Positions 39,065 to 50,489 of a stretch of DNA of 64,000 nucleotides are shown here, one piece after another. Numbering within the stretch: the stretch's first letter is position 1; each line of letters begins with the position of its first letter. The notes beneath the pieces are model-generated. The model worked only from the letters and a program-made list of their open reading frames with translations, was not told where the DNA came from and ran no database searches. The DNA is taken from NCBI GenBank assembly GCA_023055505.1, contig JALIRH010000002.1, positions 4,830,001 through 4,894,000 of the forward strand, read 5' to 3'. The stretch is from Callipepla californica brunnescens. Taxonomy: Eukaryota > Chordata > Aves > Galliformes > Odontophoridae. A program made the translations under genes and the position numbers.

Positions 39065-39335
39065 CGATTTTTTCAAGATGCCACAATACCTTCATGTAGC
39101 CCATCAAGGGCCATTGCAACATTTCATGCCCCATCTGTGATAAATTATTAGGGTGCACTCTGCAGTTACAAAGCTATCATTTGAATCAATGTGTGTGCTA
39201 AAGTGCTATTTTCACCCCCTGCTAACAGCTCTGTTGCTTACTGGTCACAGCTCCTTTTTCAATTTATTATTTTGGCAGCTCAAAACAGGTGATTTTTTCC
39301 CTGAAAGCTGTGGGACACTATACTGAAACAATTCT
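39065..39335. other. Candidate conserved noncoding element
   Basis: Non-repetitive stretch with blocks such as TGTGATAAATTATTAGGGTG and AAAGCTATCATTTGAATC that resemble deeply conserved vertebrate noncoding DNA in texture. No alignment was possible, so this is only a suggestion. Confidence 0.2.
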
Positions 39336-40319
39336 CCAATATTGATTTAGAAAGAGTACCTATTAGCTTTTGTTTTCAGTCACTGTGTTGTCTCAGCACC
39401 TGCAAAATTACTTCTAATAGCAGTGTATTTGATTCTTTGAAAAACAGGGGTCTAGAGATAGGTTGCTCTTTCATTTTAAAACATCCTTTTCTTGCAAACA
39501 CAACAATTATGGAAATGTGCATTTTTAAATAGGCAATATTGTTTGTTTGTATTCAGATCTTTCAATAAAAATCTAGGCTCTGTTGTGCAGGGCACAGACT
39601 TCACACAAAGGAAAAGATCATAAATGCTGTGACATAGTTTTAATGTCATATTAGCCCTCATTTTAGCTTATTTTTCTCAAATTTTCAAATTATTTCTAAT
39701 TTATTTTTATTATTAATAATAATAGGAATATAAATTCTCAAACAGACTTTGAGGAATAAAATACATTTGAGGAGCAGTTAGGAATTAACATTGACAGAGT
39801 TTAAAACTCAGACATTAACAGTAGCTTTCAGGAAAACTATCTGATGTGAATAGACAATTGATTATAATTTGGCTTCCTCCTCCCTGAAAATATTAAAAAT
39901 CCAAGATGCAAAGATGCATAAAAGGACTTCATATCTGTAAGCATATAAAAGTGAGTTGTTTTTCTTCTAAGCAGAAAGGAGATTTACTGGTCTGTGACGA
40001 GTGTTTAAAAAGAGGTGCCATTTTTCATATAGATTCTTTCATAATGTAAGCTTGTCTCTGTGTTGTCACTTAAATGTTAACCAATAAATGTAGTAGTTTA
40101 TATAGGCATTATTAACATTTATTTCTAAAGCTGGATGCTAAATGTACTTTGCTTTTGCTCCCACCTGTCTGTAATTCTAGCTGAAATGATGGCAGAATAA
40201 TTGGAATCAAAGGTGATAAGAAGATGAAAAGCAAAGTGAAATCAAGTACTTATGCCAATCAATCAGTACCTGGATATATTAGGGATAAATATAAATCTTC
40301 TCTTCACATACCTGATAGT
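39336..40319. other. Unannotated AT-rich DNA
   Basis: No gene or clear repeat. Confidence 0.45.
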
Positions 40320-41688
40320 TTAGTGCATCTCATAAGGTATATTTCTCATTTCAAAGACTCTGATATAAATTAGCTTGTGTATTTGGAATACAAATTGTCT
40401 GTTGCTCACTGACTTTCTTGTTCTTACTTGAAGTTGAATGAGGAATCTCATTAAGTAGTGTGTTTTAAAAACATAAATCTGGAGAGACACAGATATCAAA
40501 ATTGCTTCGGGGTTTGAGTTGTGCATTCGTAGGGAGGATTTCTTTCTATATAGGGCTTCCTGGAGATTGGGATTCTGGGACAGAAGACAGTAGAATAAGC
40601 AGTCAAGATAAACACCATTGCTGTAAGACTTAAGTCTAAAAACTTTCCAGATGTTAAGGGAGTCAGAGGAAAGAGTAGCTGCTTTTAGTGGGCCTTGGCT
40701 AAATTCCTTCCAGTCTGCACTAGCTAGATGGTGCATTGGCCTCTTGCTGCTCCACCAGAAAATTTGGCTCTCTAACCTATCTGATGGTGAACACTGAGAA
40801 GTGAAAATGCCATTCACATTGCACGACTTCAGAAGGCCTAGAAATATAGTTTACCTTCTTGGCAAATGAATTCTGGCCATTTTAAGAAGGGACTTTAATG
40901 TAATCCACTTTGTCAGTTTTAATACCTTCACTGTGAAAACAGATAGGATAGCTGAAGTCTACTCAGGCTATGAGGACTACCTACATCTATCCACTTTGTA
41001 GATAAAATCTTCCAAGAAGGTTGTTGTAGTAGATACTGTTCTAGTCAGTCCCACTAGTATTCCTCGATACAGTTTGTGAGGGTTGATAGCTAGATTTATC
41101 TCATTTCTATTTGGGGCCAGTTCTAAAAAAAAACCACTGTCTTCAGAGCCATTGCTAGTGCTTCTGCTGTTCTAGAATGAAGGTAACTACATTAGCCTCT
41201 GGTAAGGCATGTGTCCCTTCCACAGCTCTCACATGAAATGTTGTCTGCTATTAGTAGAGGACAACTTCCCAGGATTCTACCCGAGGTGCTCATATACTCC
41301 ACAAAACAGACTGTGGTGAAGTCTTCAGGACCAGTATGTGTCCCTTGTTGTATCATCACATAATCCCTTGATGGGGATTTGATGGGATGACTGTGCACTG
41401 CAAGAATTATCATGCTTTGCTTCTGCCTTCCTTCTTCTCCTTAAATCTGTTTAAAGTCAGAAGGACTATGTCCATCTCTGTGTAAACTGAGATCAAGGAT
41501 CTTGAGTCCTGTGTTTTGCTTTGCTCTCTGTCTGGCAATACTTTAGATGGTAATAGCATAAAAATATGACTTTCTATATGACAGTTCACAGACCAAACTG
41601 TTTTGTGATTTGCTAACTTAACAGGTGGAAGGTTTGGAAACAAAGCATGTGTGTCCTGTGTTAAAAATATGGCAGCTTTCATAGCCAC
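40320..41688 (-). other. Three consecutive minus-strand open frames, unassigned
   Basis: On the minus strand, frames of 92 codons (41688-41410), 73 codons (41413-41192) and 165 codons (40817-40320) follow one another. The first two overlap by four bases (ATGA). The 73-codon frame ends with a Cys-rich stretch (CESCGRDTCLTRG). The 165-codon frame is the longest in the window outside simple repeats and CR1. I recognise no domain, signal peptide or catalytic motif, and the gap 41191-40818 contains stops. It may be chance, or the relic of an old mobile element or retrovirus-like insertion. Confidence 0.2.
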
Positions 41689-44560
41689 TAGAGCTCTCTT
41701 TTTGTAAATATGTTGTTATGTAAGTAACATGTTCCATAGTGTAATTCAAATAGACAGATCATCTGATGGGATTTTTGTGGATTACAGATTCTTTGGTGAC
41801 TCTTGAGGAAACGAATCTCCTATTTGTTTTTTTGGAAGGGATGGTTATTGGTTCATGCTTTAATGCCTGATCTATATAATGTGAATTAAGAACAAAACTT
41901 TGTGTCTCTCACATGCAACTCAAGTAATTCAAGTGCTAAATATCTCTTTCACTTATTTCCATACAAAAATTCAAAATATTTCAAATGTAAGCAAAATAAA
42001 ACATACTTCTAGCATTCCTTTTTTTTTTATGTGAGATAACCAATCTATTTTATTTATCCTATTCAAAAGGCTCCCATAAATACATTATGTGTTTTAAATG
42101 TAAGATAGTTTGCACCCACTTTGTAGATGATCCAGAAAATGCATTTATTTCACAAAAATGATTTGATAGGAATTTAAGAGATAGAAAATCAGTTCACAGA
42201 GGACTCGCACTATGAAACTGATTAATATGAATGAATTGCCTGTATTATGTTTTTCATCAATTTCTGCTTGCATTTATGCACAGAAATATTTGATTTGTGG
42301 CAGACTTGACTGTCAGTATTACTGCAGTAATTTTATTTCTATTTTTTTTCTACTACTTGTGCTTATTAATGTACACCAAAAAATAAAAATGAGCTTAACT
42401 GTGTTGCTAAACTGGAGACATTACAGGTATAGGGTCTTGGACATAGTTTGCATCTTATCAGGGTAAAGCAGCAATTAAAAAATGGAAGGAAATGATATTT
42501 GATAAACAGTAGCTATACTACATCTCTCCCTGTATGTGCCTTTCAGCAAATATCTTTGATATAAAATCTCATCAAACTTGAATAAATAATTCTCATATGA
42601 GGTCAAATTTTAATCTCATACAGCTCAGAATTCTTTTTGTTGGTCATTTCCTGAATTCTAGAGAGTGTAATTTTCAATTTGACCAGTGGTTCTGAACTGC
42701 CAAGTATTTTGAGTGTTCTACACAGAGGAATCTAAGAAACTCCCATGTTTAAAGAATATTTAGAGGATATACCTGCTCAAAATTCATACTCTTTATGTGA
42801 AGATTAATGGTCCCAGATCACTGAACATATTCCCAAATGAAGAGTTTGGCATGTGCATCGCAGGTTTTTGTTAATTTAGCATAACCAGTATAAGGAGCCA
42901 AGGTGCAAAGTCTGCCCTAAGGCAAAATGTCACCACATGCTCCTTCATACCATGTTTAAAGGGCATTTCACTGGGAGCAGGAAGTGCTGAAAGCCCCACA
43001 AGGCAATTCAGCTGTTCACTTCTGCTATCAGAGGTGACTGTGAAAACATGACTCCTGATGGCAGTAGATCTGCAAATACTTTTCTAAAAGGGGAAATCAT
43101 CTCACTTGCATCACCCATGCTCTTCTGAAAGGACTTACTGCCCTGACCAGTATGAAAAGGGCACAGGAAGTCAATGGACCATTTCCTACAGAAATTTTGT
43201 TTAAATACTTTAATGTCAGAACATCTAACAGGTTGCTCTTGGGGTAACCTTGTGTTGTGACAACAGTGTATTCTGCTACTAAGCTGTATCAAGCGTCTGC
43301 AACCTCTGCCAAACCAATCTGCTTGAGATAAAACTGTCAGAAACGTTGTCTGTGAAAGCTTTGTTTATAGTAGCACTGTGTCGACTGAATTTTGCTAAAA
43401 GCCAAAGTAAGTGACAAACTGATCAAACGTCAGCTATCTGTTCTTGGTACCGCTGACAGAAAGTCTTCCAGTTGCCATGTTTTTCTGAGGCTCTGGGGAA
43501 TATCTGTCCATCTTCTTAGGGTGTATGCAGATTTATCTTGATCCAGAGGAGCATCTGATTATTGGATCCAGCTTAGTGAAAAAGATATTGACTATTTAGT
43601 TTCATCATTATCTTGATTCACAGTAGCTGTTCATAATCAGTTCTTCAGCATGTTAAATAACCAATCTCAAAACTATTTTACAATTAACAGTTCTGTAGAT
43701 GGAATAAACAAATTTTGACAATATGTTCCTCATGCAAGATAAATGCTATTAATCTTCAAGAATATTCATTGGCTCTGTTACATACATAATGTCAAACAAT
43801 AGCAACAACAACAACAACAACAACAAAAATTAAAAGGTCCCTCCTGCAGCAGACAGTGTGCTGATATGCTTGAGAAAGGAACATCAATTCTAGATGCCAA
43901 TAACATTCAAGGGAACAATTTGAGTGCCCAAACTAGATATCTACTTATAGCTACGTCAGCTGGGATAGCTTTTGATCGAAATCAAACTTCAAAATGCTCA
44001 GAGTTTCATTTCTGAATTTCAATATTAAGACCTTCAGTTACATCTCCATTTTGTTGCACTGAGTGTTTTTCGTGGCATCACTTTAATATATTTCACTTCC
44101 ACTCTACTGCTGGGGGAAAAAATGTGCATTAGCAACTAAGACAGAATATCTGAATAGTCAGACTTGTAAAGAAAGAGATGATCACGATGTAGGCAAGGCA
44201 CTGGGTTCTGTTGTTGTTTTGTTTGTTTGATTGTTTTGTTTGTTTTGTTTGCTTCTAAGAAAAATAGGTCAGATTACTGTTAAAAAAATGAAACCATAAA
44301 AATTATCTCTAAGAGCAGCAAACTACTTTGTAGTTTCTATCAAAAATCTCCAAAGCCAAAGCAGGAACAAAATCCTCAAGCAAATGTGCTAGGATGGCAT
44401 TGTGTCACCAGGAAATTAAAACTTTATATACTTGTGAAAATTCATTTTGTTTGTCAGAACAATGACAACAGGTGAAATTGTGCATGCCTTTTTTGCTAAT
44501 GCACACTTGAAAATTTTAAGAATATATCTTAATCAACTGCTAATAAATTCAGAAATTCAT
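41689..44560. other. Unannotated AT-rich DNA with small simple repeats
   Basis: No gene. Simple repeats are (CAA)n at 43803-43827 and a TTTG/TTTTG-rich run at 44210-44252. The minus-strand frame at 43008-43292 (94 codons) shows no recognisable domain. Confidence 0.45.
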
Positions 44561-44561
44561 A

Positions 44562-44822
44562 GTCATAGAATCATTAAGGATGGAAAAGACCACTAAGATC
44601 GTCTAGCCCAACCATCAACCCATCCCACCATGCCCACTAATTATGCCCCTCAGTGCCACATCTCCATGACTCTTGAACACCTTCAGGTGTTCCTTCAGGT
44701 GTTGCCCCGCATCCCTGGGCAGACTGTGACGCTGCATCACTACTCTTTCTGAGATGAAAGTTTTCATAGCATCCAACGTGGATTTTCCCTGTTGCAACTT
44801 AAGGCCAATGCTGGCCATTAAG
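44562..44822 (-). mobile_element. CR1 3' end fragment
   Basis: The reverse complement of a CR1 3' UTR: AGTCATAGAATCATTAAGGA, GACCACTAAGATCGTCTAGC, ACCATGCCCACTAATTATGC, and the GTTGCAACTTAAGGCC block. The minus-strand frame at 44615-44818 is UTR-derived. Confidence 0.93.
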
Positions 44823-45943
44823 TGAATTACTTCAGTGAATTTTTATACTGTGCATGACATTGTAAATATAGTTATTTCCCTACTTCTTAAGATTTCCAGG
44901 TAGATGGTTCCTGGCACATGCTTTTTCAAATTTAGAATTTAAACTCTTGTCAACTGTGACAATAAATAAACATTCTTCATTTTTATGAGCACTTCTATTT
45001 GAAATGAAACAAAGGAGATTTGTAGCAATAATGATGACTGAATGTTATTAATCACGGAGAAGTATGTTTATTATGTGAAAAAACAAAAACAAAAACAAGC
45101 AAGCAACTAGGCCCAACAATTTAAGCTGTACAACAATAAAACATGTTCAGAAGAGAAATAATGATGTCTTCACTGATTCCTGTGCAATACGGGATAAATG
45201 TTTATGTGCCAGATGAAACCATCATGCTGTTCTGTGTTTGCTGTTCTAAATTAATAAAAGCTATCAAACACAACAAGGTGAATACTTTATTGAGAAGAAA
45301 CTATGTTTGATTTGGAGACAAAAAACATCTAAATCAAGAGGTGCTTTGTTGAAATGAATAAGACTTGCTAACCGAAACGTGATTCCTCAGAACATGACTG
45401 TGTTGCTTTCAGAGCTCTCTCCACCTGGTTTTTGTATATGGACAGCTGAGCCAGGTACACCTGGATACATCAGAGATGCCCTGGTACAAATTTATAGTCT
45501 GTGAAGTTCCTGTTGATAGAAGAAAAGGTGTTCGTGCTAGAATTCACAGGATGGCTTGCAGAACTGACAATCAAACAGAATAAATTACTCCCTAGTCTGC
45601 CTTGTCTCTGCATTAACTATAAATGTTAGTTAAGATTATTTCTGATATTTTCATTGAAGATTCCTCCATTAAATCTTACAGCTTCTAATCTTTGTATATA
45701 CTATCTTCAAGCCTCTTTTCACTAATTTTTTGGAATGAAACCTTTCTGACTGGGCTTACAAATTGTGTCCATTCTTTAGGATTTTCTCTGTCTTTTCCAA
45801 ACCGTGACACTGAATGTAAATGTCGTGCAGTGGACTCAGTGTGTACAGTAGAGTGTATCTACATTGAGGCCAGTCTTCCCAATTACAATTAAGATGGGGT
45901 GAGGGGGAGAGATCATTTCATGGTAGGGTGACATATTCGTGGT
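44823..45943. other. Unannotated DNA upstream of the tRNA gene
   Basis: No gene or clear repeat. The 40 bases before the tRNA show no obvious TATA-like box. tRNA genes are normally driven by internal A and B boxes. Confidence 0.45.
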
Positions 45944-46016
45944 GGTTCCATAGTGTAGTGGTTATCACATCTGCTTTACACGCAGAAGGTCCTGAGTTCG
46001 ATCCTCAGTGGAACCA
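45944..46016 (+). tRNA. tRNA-Val (TAC): tRNA-Val, anticodon TAC, no intron
   Basis: A 73-base intronless tRNA with a complete cloverleaf. The acceptor stem GGTTCCA pairs fully with TGGAACC, with discriminator A at 46016. The D-arm region is GTGTAGTGGTTATCAC. The anticodon stem TCTGC/GCAGA closes the seven-base loop TTTACAC, giving anticodon TAC, which decodes GTA and possibly other valine codons if U34 is modified. The T-arm is CTGAG-TTCGATC-CTCAG, with the B-box core GTTCGATCC. From memory, typical vertebrate tRNA-Val(TAC) has G26 and a CTGGG/CCCAG T-stem. Here position 26 is A and the 52:62 pair is A:T, a change on both sides that keeps pairing. Stems are intact, so the gene may be functional. 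A four-T Pol III terminator is missing nearby (first TTTT at 46125). A CR1 fragment begins about 30 bases downstream. Confidence 0.96.
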
Positions 46017-46044
46017 TCAGAGCTAAATATTTAGTACAAATGTT

Positions 46045-46310
46045 CTATCTCTTCTATGAAGGAGAGGCTGACAGAGCTTGGGGGGCTATTCAACCTAGAG
46101 ATGAAAAAGCCACCTCAGGTGGGATTTTATCAATGTCTGTAAACACCTGAAGGAAGAGTGTAAGAAAGATTCAAACTTTTTTAATCAATGAGCACTAACT
46201 CTGCAAAAGGCAATGGTCACAAGCTGGAACAGAGGACACCCTGTCCTCTGTGGGCAGCATTGAAGGTGCCTCTGATACTCCAGAGGATCTGGTGAGTCAC
46301 TGGTTGCTAA
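46045..46310 (+). mobile_element. CR1 fragment (end of ORF2 and part of 3' UTR)
   Basis: Begins with TCTATGAAGGAGAGGCTGAC, the [15 protein letters not shown] block, followed by GGGGCTATTCAACCTAGAG and ATCAATGTCTGTAAACACCT. It then runs through diverged 3' UTR to about 46310, with no clear tail. Confidence 0.85.
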
Positions 46311-46332
46311 CACTAAGGCAATTCAGTTACGT

Positions 46333-46420
46333 CATAGAATTTTATAACAGGTTGGGTAGAAAGGGACCTTAAAGGATTATCTAGTTCCAACACCCCTGTT
46401 GTGGCTAGAATTATGTCCAT
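46333..46420 (-). mobile_element. CR1 3' end fragment
   Basis: The reverse complement of a CR1 terminus: GTCATAGAATTTTATAACAG, GTTGGGTAGAAAGGGACCTT and ATTATCTAGTTCCAACACCC. Opposite in orientation to the CR1 just upstream, so it is a separate insertion. Confidence 0.85.
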
Positions 46421-47504
46421 GAATAAGTAATGAATAAAATCAATTCAAGATTGTTGTAGTAGTGTTACTTTTAAACTCCAAAGAGCAAAAAGTCTCTCTA
46501 TTTTCCACTTGCATTCTTAAGATGCTCTTTTATGAGAGGCAAGGAAAATGTGCATCGTGGTCTTCTTTCTTCTAAAACTTGGCTTTTTAAATCATTTCGC
46601 TGCTACTAGAAAATTTGCTTGAAGGGACAGTTAGGAAATAACATTTGCTGAAGTTTATCCATTGGGTTAATTTTATGTGCAAGAAAAAATTCCAGCTAAG
46701 AGTTTTAGCATTTGCAAAGCATTTTTGTTTAATTTATTTATATTTTGAACTAAAAATTCAACTTATTTCTATTCAGAATACATTCAATTACCCAAACATT
46801 CTTTCACAACAAAGAGAAGTGCCTTAATATAATTTTTATTAGAGATTCAAAAGAGAAGTACCTATATAATCAGAAGTTGGCATTTTGTCTGTCAGGTTTT
46901 TAAATACAATGATGACAATGGGAAATGATTAGTCAATTATGATAGGAAAATTACATCTAATCTGTACTGATTTGTGAGAGTCTGAGGCTGCTTCATTCTT
47001 GAACTCTGTCATAAAGAATCTGCATGAAGATTGGAAGACGAAGTGGAACTGATTTTCTTGTAATATCATGGATCGTACCCTGGCAGTTTCTGTGAATTCA
47101 TATTTTGTTGAATTGAAATTGTTATTTCTAGTACAATAAACAAGAATTGTCACAAAGAAATCACCTAGACATGGATTCTCCCCAGTATAGTGCCCTGTAT
47201 ATCTTTATGAAAGAGCTCTTGTTCCCAAGTCTTTCTATCTCCACAGACTTGGAACCAAAGCTCAGATGAATTGTGCATAATACTAGCAAAGGTGCATGCA
47301 ACCAATTTCCAAATTAACTCAAGGCCTATTAGTATAGAGTCAACATCCAAAAGTCATCTTGCTAGTTGCACTTTAGAGCAGATAGAAATTGCTTGAAGTA
47401 TTTAGTCTCTTACTTTTAAAGTGTATTTCCTTTTTTGTTCAAACTGGATAGCTAGATGCTTAGCGTTCACTTTCTCAAAATATATGGCCATCATAGAAAC
47501 TGCC
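46421..47504. other. Unannotated AT-rich DNA
   Basis: No gene or clear repeat. The minus-strand frames at 46929-47153 and 47165-47350 have no recognisable domain. Confidence 0.45.
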
Positions 47505-47507
47505 TCT

Positions 47508-47757
47508 ACAGGGAAGATCCAACAATGTTTCCATGCAGCCCAAAAAGCCAACCATATCCTGGCCTACATCAAAAGAAACATGGCCAACAGGCCGAGGGGA
47601 GTGAAACTCCCCTCTGGAGACACTCAAGGTCAGGCTGGACTGGGCTCTGAGCAACCTGATCTAGTTGTAGGTGTCCCTGTTCCTTGCAGGGGAGCAGGAC
47701 CAAATGACCATTGGAGCTCCCTTCCAAATCAAAAGATTCTATTATTCTATGCATCTA
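47508..47757 (+). mobile_element. CR1 with internal deletion
   Basis: The first part (about 47508-47605) is the RT-thumb coding region of CR1: GCCCAAAAAGCCAACCATAT and CATGGCCAACAGGCCGAGGG. At about 47605-47615 the sequence jumps to the 3' UTR: CTGGAGACACTCAAGGTCAG, GAGCAACCTGATCTAGTTGT and CTTGCAGGGGAGCAGGACC. It ends in ATTCTATTATTCTATGCATC. Roughly 500-600 bases of normal CR1 are missing at the join, which reads GGGGAGTGAAACTCCCC, itself an inverted repeat. The 218-codon + frame at 47421-48077 is a chance fusion of this copy with flanking sequence. Confidence 0.93.
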
Positions 47758-48862
47758 TTTCTCATCTTTTTACTATTATTAATTTTGCCATTTCAGATTG
47801 CATAGATCAGACAATTCCTGTCAGTGTAAAATCTGCTGATATGCAGTCCAATCAGCAGAGGTTTATGTATTACTATTCCGATATTTATATTACTTGGCAA
47901 GTATACTTAGCAGCCAGCTTCAAACTTTCCCAATTGAAAAATAGGAAAAAAAGAAAAGAAAATAGAAGAAAAAATCCAGTATTATTTGTGGCATATCTGT
48001 ATTTCACGAATTGCAGTGCACCTCAACATCTTGTTAAAGCTCTTTTGGGATACTTTGTGGTAAGTTATATTTATTAATTAATTTTATAACTATTACCATA
48101 GAAACTGCATACATCTGTCATACAGAATGACATAATTTGTGGCTGCTGTACCTCTCCTATTGTTACTGTAGCCACCAGATGCACTTCTGCCATTGGACTG
48201 CTATTTTAACAAGCGTCCACTTACCATTCTAGTTAATCAAATCAATGAATTGTTGTGTGAAATTGTATGGTTAGACACAAGGAATTGATTGTGTAGTGTT
48301 GGGCATAATGGTGGCATCAAATCACTGTACACAGAGCTTAGTATTTCCACCACCCTAGGAGATATAATGCATATTTTCTGCTTTCAGCTCCACCTGCCCA
48401 CAAGAAACAAAAACATGTTCAAAACTGATGCCAGCTTCTTCTAACCTCAATAAATCAAATAAAATTTCTGACTTCCTGTACAAACTAATTAGGGGAACTT
48501 TTTTTAATGATTGAGGACTTACACAATCTAATTGAAAAAAATTCTGTATTAATACTACAGAGGACCGCAGTACACCAGTCAAGGACTGAGATATCATTGT
48601 GCCATGTACTAGATGGCTGATCAGCACAGCACTCAGCAAAGTGGGTGAAGAGTGTGCTAAAGATTTTCACTGAAAACTGACAGACTGTCTAAACAGAACA
48701 ATTATGCTATTTTCACTAATCATAACTTTCCTTGAGATGTTTTAAATATCAGCCTTTCATTTTAAAATGAGATTTTGAATGCAAACTAAAATCTAAATAC
48801 ATCAAAAGTACATGAAAGCTATTACTTCAGTTACTGTTTCAGTTACTGCTGAAGTTACTCCA
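47758..48862. other. Unannotated AT-rich DNA
   Basis: No gene or clear repeat. A purine-rich run (AAAAATAGGAAAAAAAG onward) lies near 47938-47975. Confidence 0.45.
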
Positions 48863-48985
48863 GATCATAGAATCCTTAGAGCTCAAAGGGACCATTAAAG
48901 GCCATCTAGTCCAACTACCCTGCAGTCAACAGGCACAATTAAACGTAGATCAGGTTGCTCAGAGCCCTATCCAGCCTGTTAAAAA
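48863..48985 (-). mobile_element. CR1 3' end fragment
   Basis: The reverse complement of a CR1 3' terminus: GATCATAGAATCCTTAGAGC, GGCCATCTAGTCCAACTACC, and TAGATCAGGTTGCTCAGAGC followed by CCTATCCAGCCTG. Confidence 0.92.
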
Positions 48986-49764
48986 GTTTATAGTATGTCC
49001 ATATTTCTGAAAGTGTAATGTTAATATACTGAGTTTGGAATACATTCTTTTGAAATTGCAATTATTTCCTAAGGTAAGAAAGCTAATTAGCATTCACCTT
49101 TGTAAACCATTTCCTGTCAAGGACATTTCCCATTGCTTCCTTATAGGTTGTAGTCAAGGACTCAGCCTAGCATTTGTGGAATATACTGGAAAATTTTGTG
49201 TATCTGTCCATTTCTTTATATAACGTTTTCTGCATGTACTTCTGAAAATTGTATATATGAAAATATGTAAATTCTACTATTCTTGCATGAATCAGCTTCT
49301 CTGGCAGTATACAAATATGAGGAGAAAAGCTTAAGCAAAATTTACAGAAGGAAAATCAGAGTTACATAGGAGAGTTAGACAAATACAATAAAACACCGGA
49401 AACCTTTGCTCGAGTTTCTTAAAACTTTCAAGCATATGCAATTATATGCAGCTCAATAATTTAAAAGGTATCAAGGAAAGAGACAAAGATTTGGTAAGTA
49501 ACTGCTAAACATAACAATACAAGATTAATATTTATAAAAAAAAACTAGACTAAATAAATTGCTAGTTCACTCTGGAGCTATTTTGTCGTAATGGTAATAA
49601 TTTATTTACTATTTCTAAAAATTTAATATTTGAAACTCTGATTTCTGTCTTCATATTTTCTATTGCAATTAACCTTTCCCTACTGAAAGGATTCATTTAT
49701 GATACTGATTATTGATCTCTTCATTGAGTAAAGCTCATCATCAAATCAATTGTGTCCACTTACT
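48986..49764. other. Unannotated AT-rich DNA
   Basis: No gene or clear repeat. Confidence 0.45.
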
Positions 49765-49765
49765 T

Positions 49766-49869
49766 AGGGAGCCTGCTCTGGTGGCTGGCAACCCTGCCTA
49801 TGGCAGGGATTTGGAACTGAACCGTCTTCAAGGTCCCTTCCAACCTAAGCCATTCTATGATTCTATGAA
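49766..49869 (+). mobile_element. CR1 3' terminal fragment
   Basis: Shows AGCCTGCTCTGGTGGCTGGC, AACCCTGCCTATGGCAGGG, AAGGTCCCTTCCAACCTAAG, and an intact tail CCATTCTATGATTCTATGAA. One of the least diverged tails in the window. Confidence 0.95.
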
Positions 49870-50489
49870 TCACTCTCTGTAAAAACAATCATCTAGCAAG
49901 CATTTGCATTTGCCAAATTGAATAACTCCCCAGTTAGTGAGATTACTAAATCAATGCCATTAGCACTTGCCATGAGTCACAGTATTTTGCATCTTCTGAA
50001 ATGTTAGACAAAAGTGATAAAAATGCAATCATCCAAGAGAAGACTGCATTTAATATATGACACATACTAGCCACTGTCTTTAACAAAAGACAGAAATGAA
50101 ACCTCGTGTATTAGGTTCTGAAGTTGAAATAATAACAAAGAGCCTTGCTAAGTAGTTTTGGCTCATACGTATCACATGATCCACATTAATTTCCCACAGT
50201 AATTGACCACTTTAGGAAATGATTGTCTTCATCATTCCTGACTAATGGCACCCCAACCTCTAGTGATGGAGACTCCAGTATGTAGGCAAATAAATTTCCA
50301 TGTTTTCATACCCTGACCCCTCTCTATTCCTTATAGGAAATACAGAAAGAATGAAGAACTGCTTTCTTCTCTGTTCAGCAGACTTTATTTTCATATACTT
50401 AATAAATTGCCATATTCATATACTTAATAAATACATTCGTTTCATAAATTCTATTTCCTCATTTCTCATCAGAGGTTGTCCTTTCTGAT

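Noticed and set aside
43008..43292. 94-codon minus-strand frame with several Cys residues
   Set aside because: No recognisable family or domain. Length is within chance expectation for a 64-kb window.
47421..48077. 218-codon + strand frame
   Set aside because: It combines unrelated flanking sequence with an internally deleted CR1. No domain and no conserved start context were seen.
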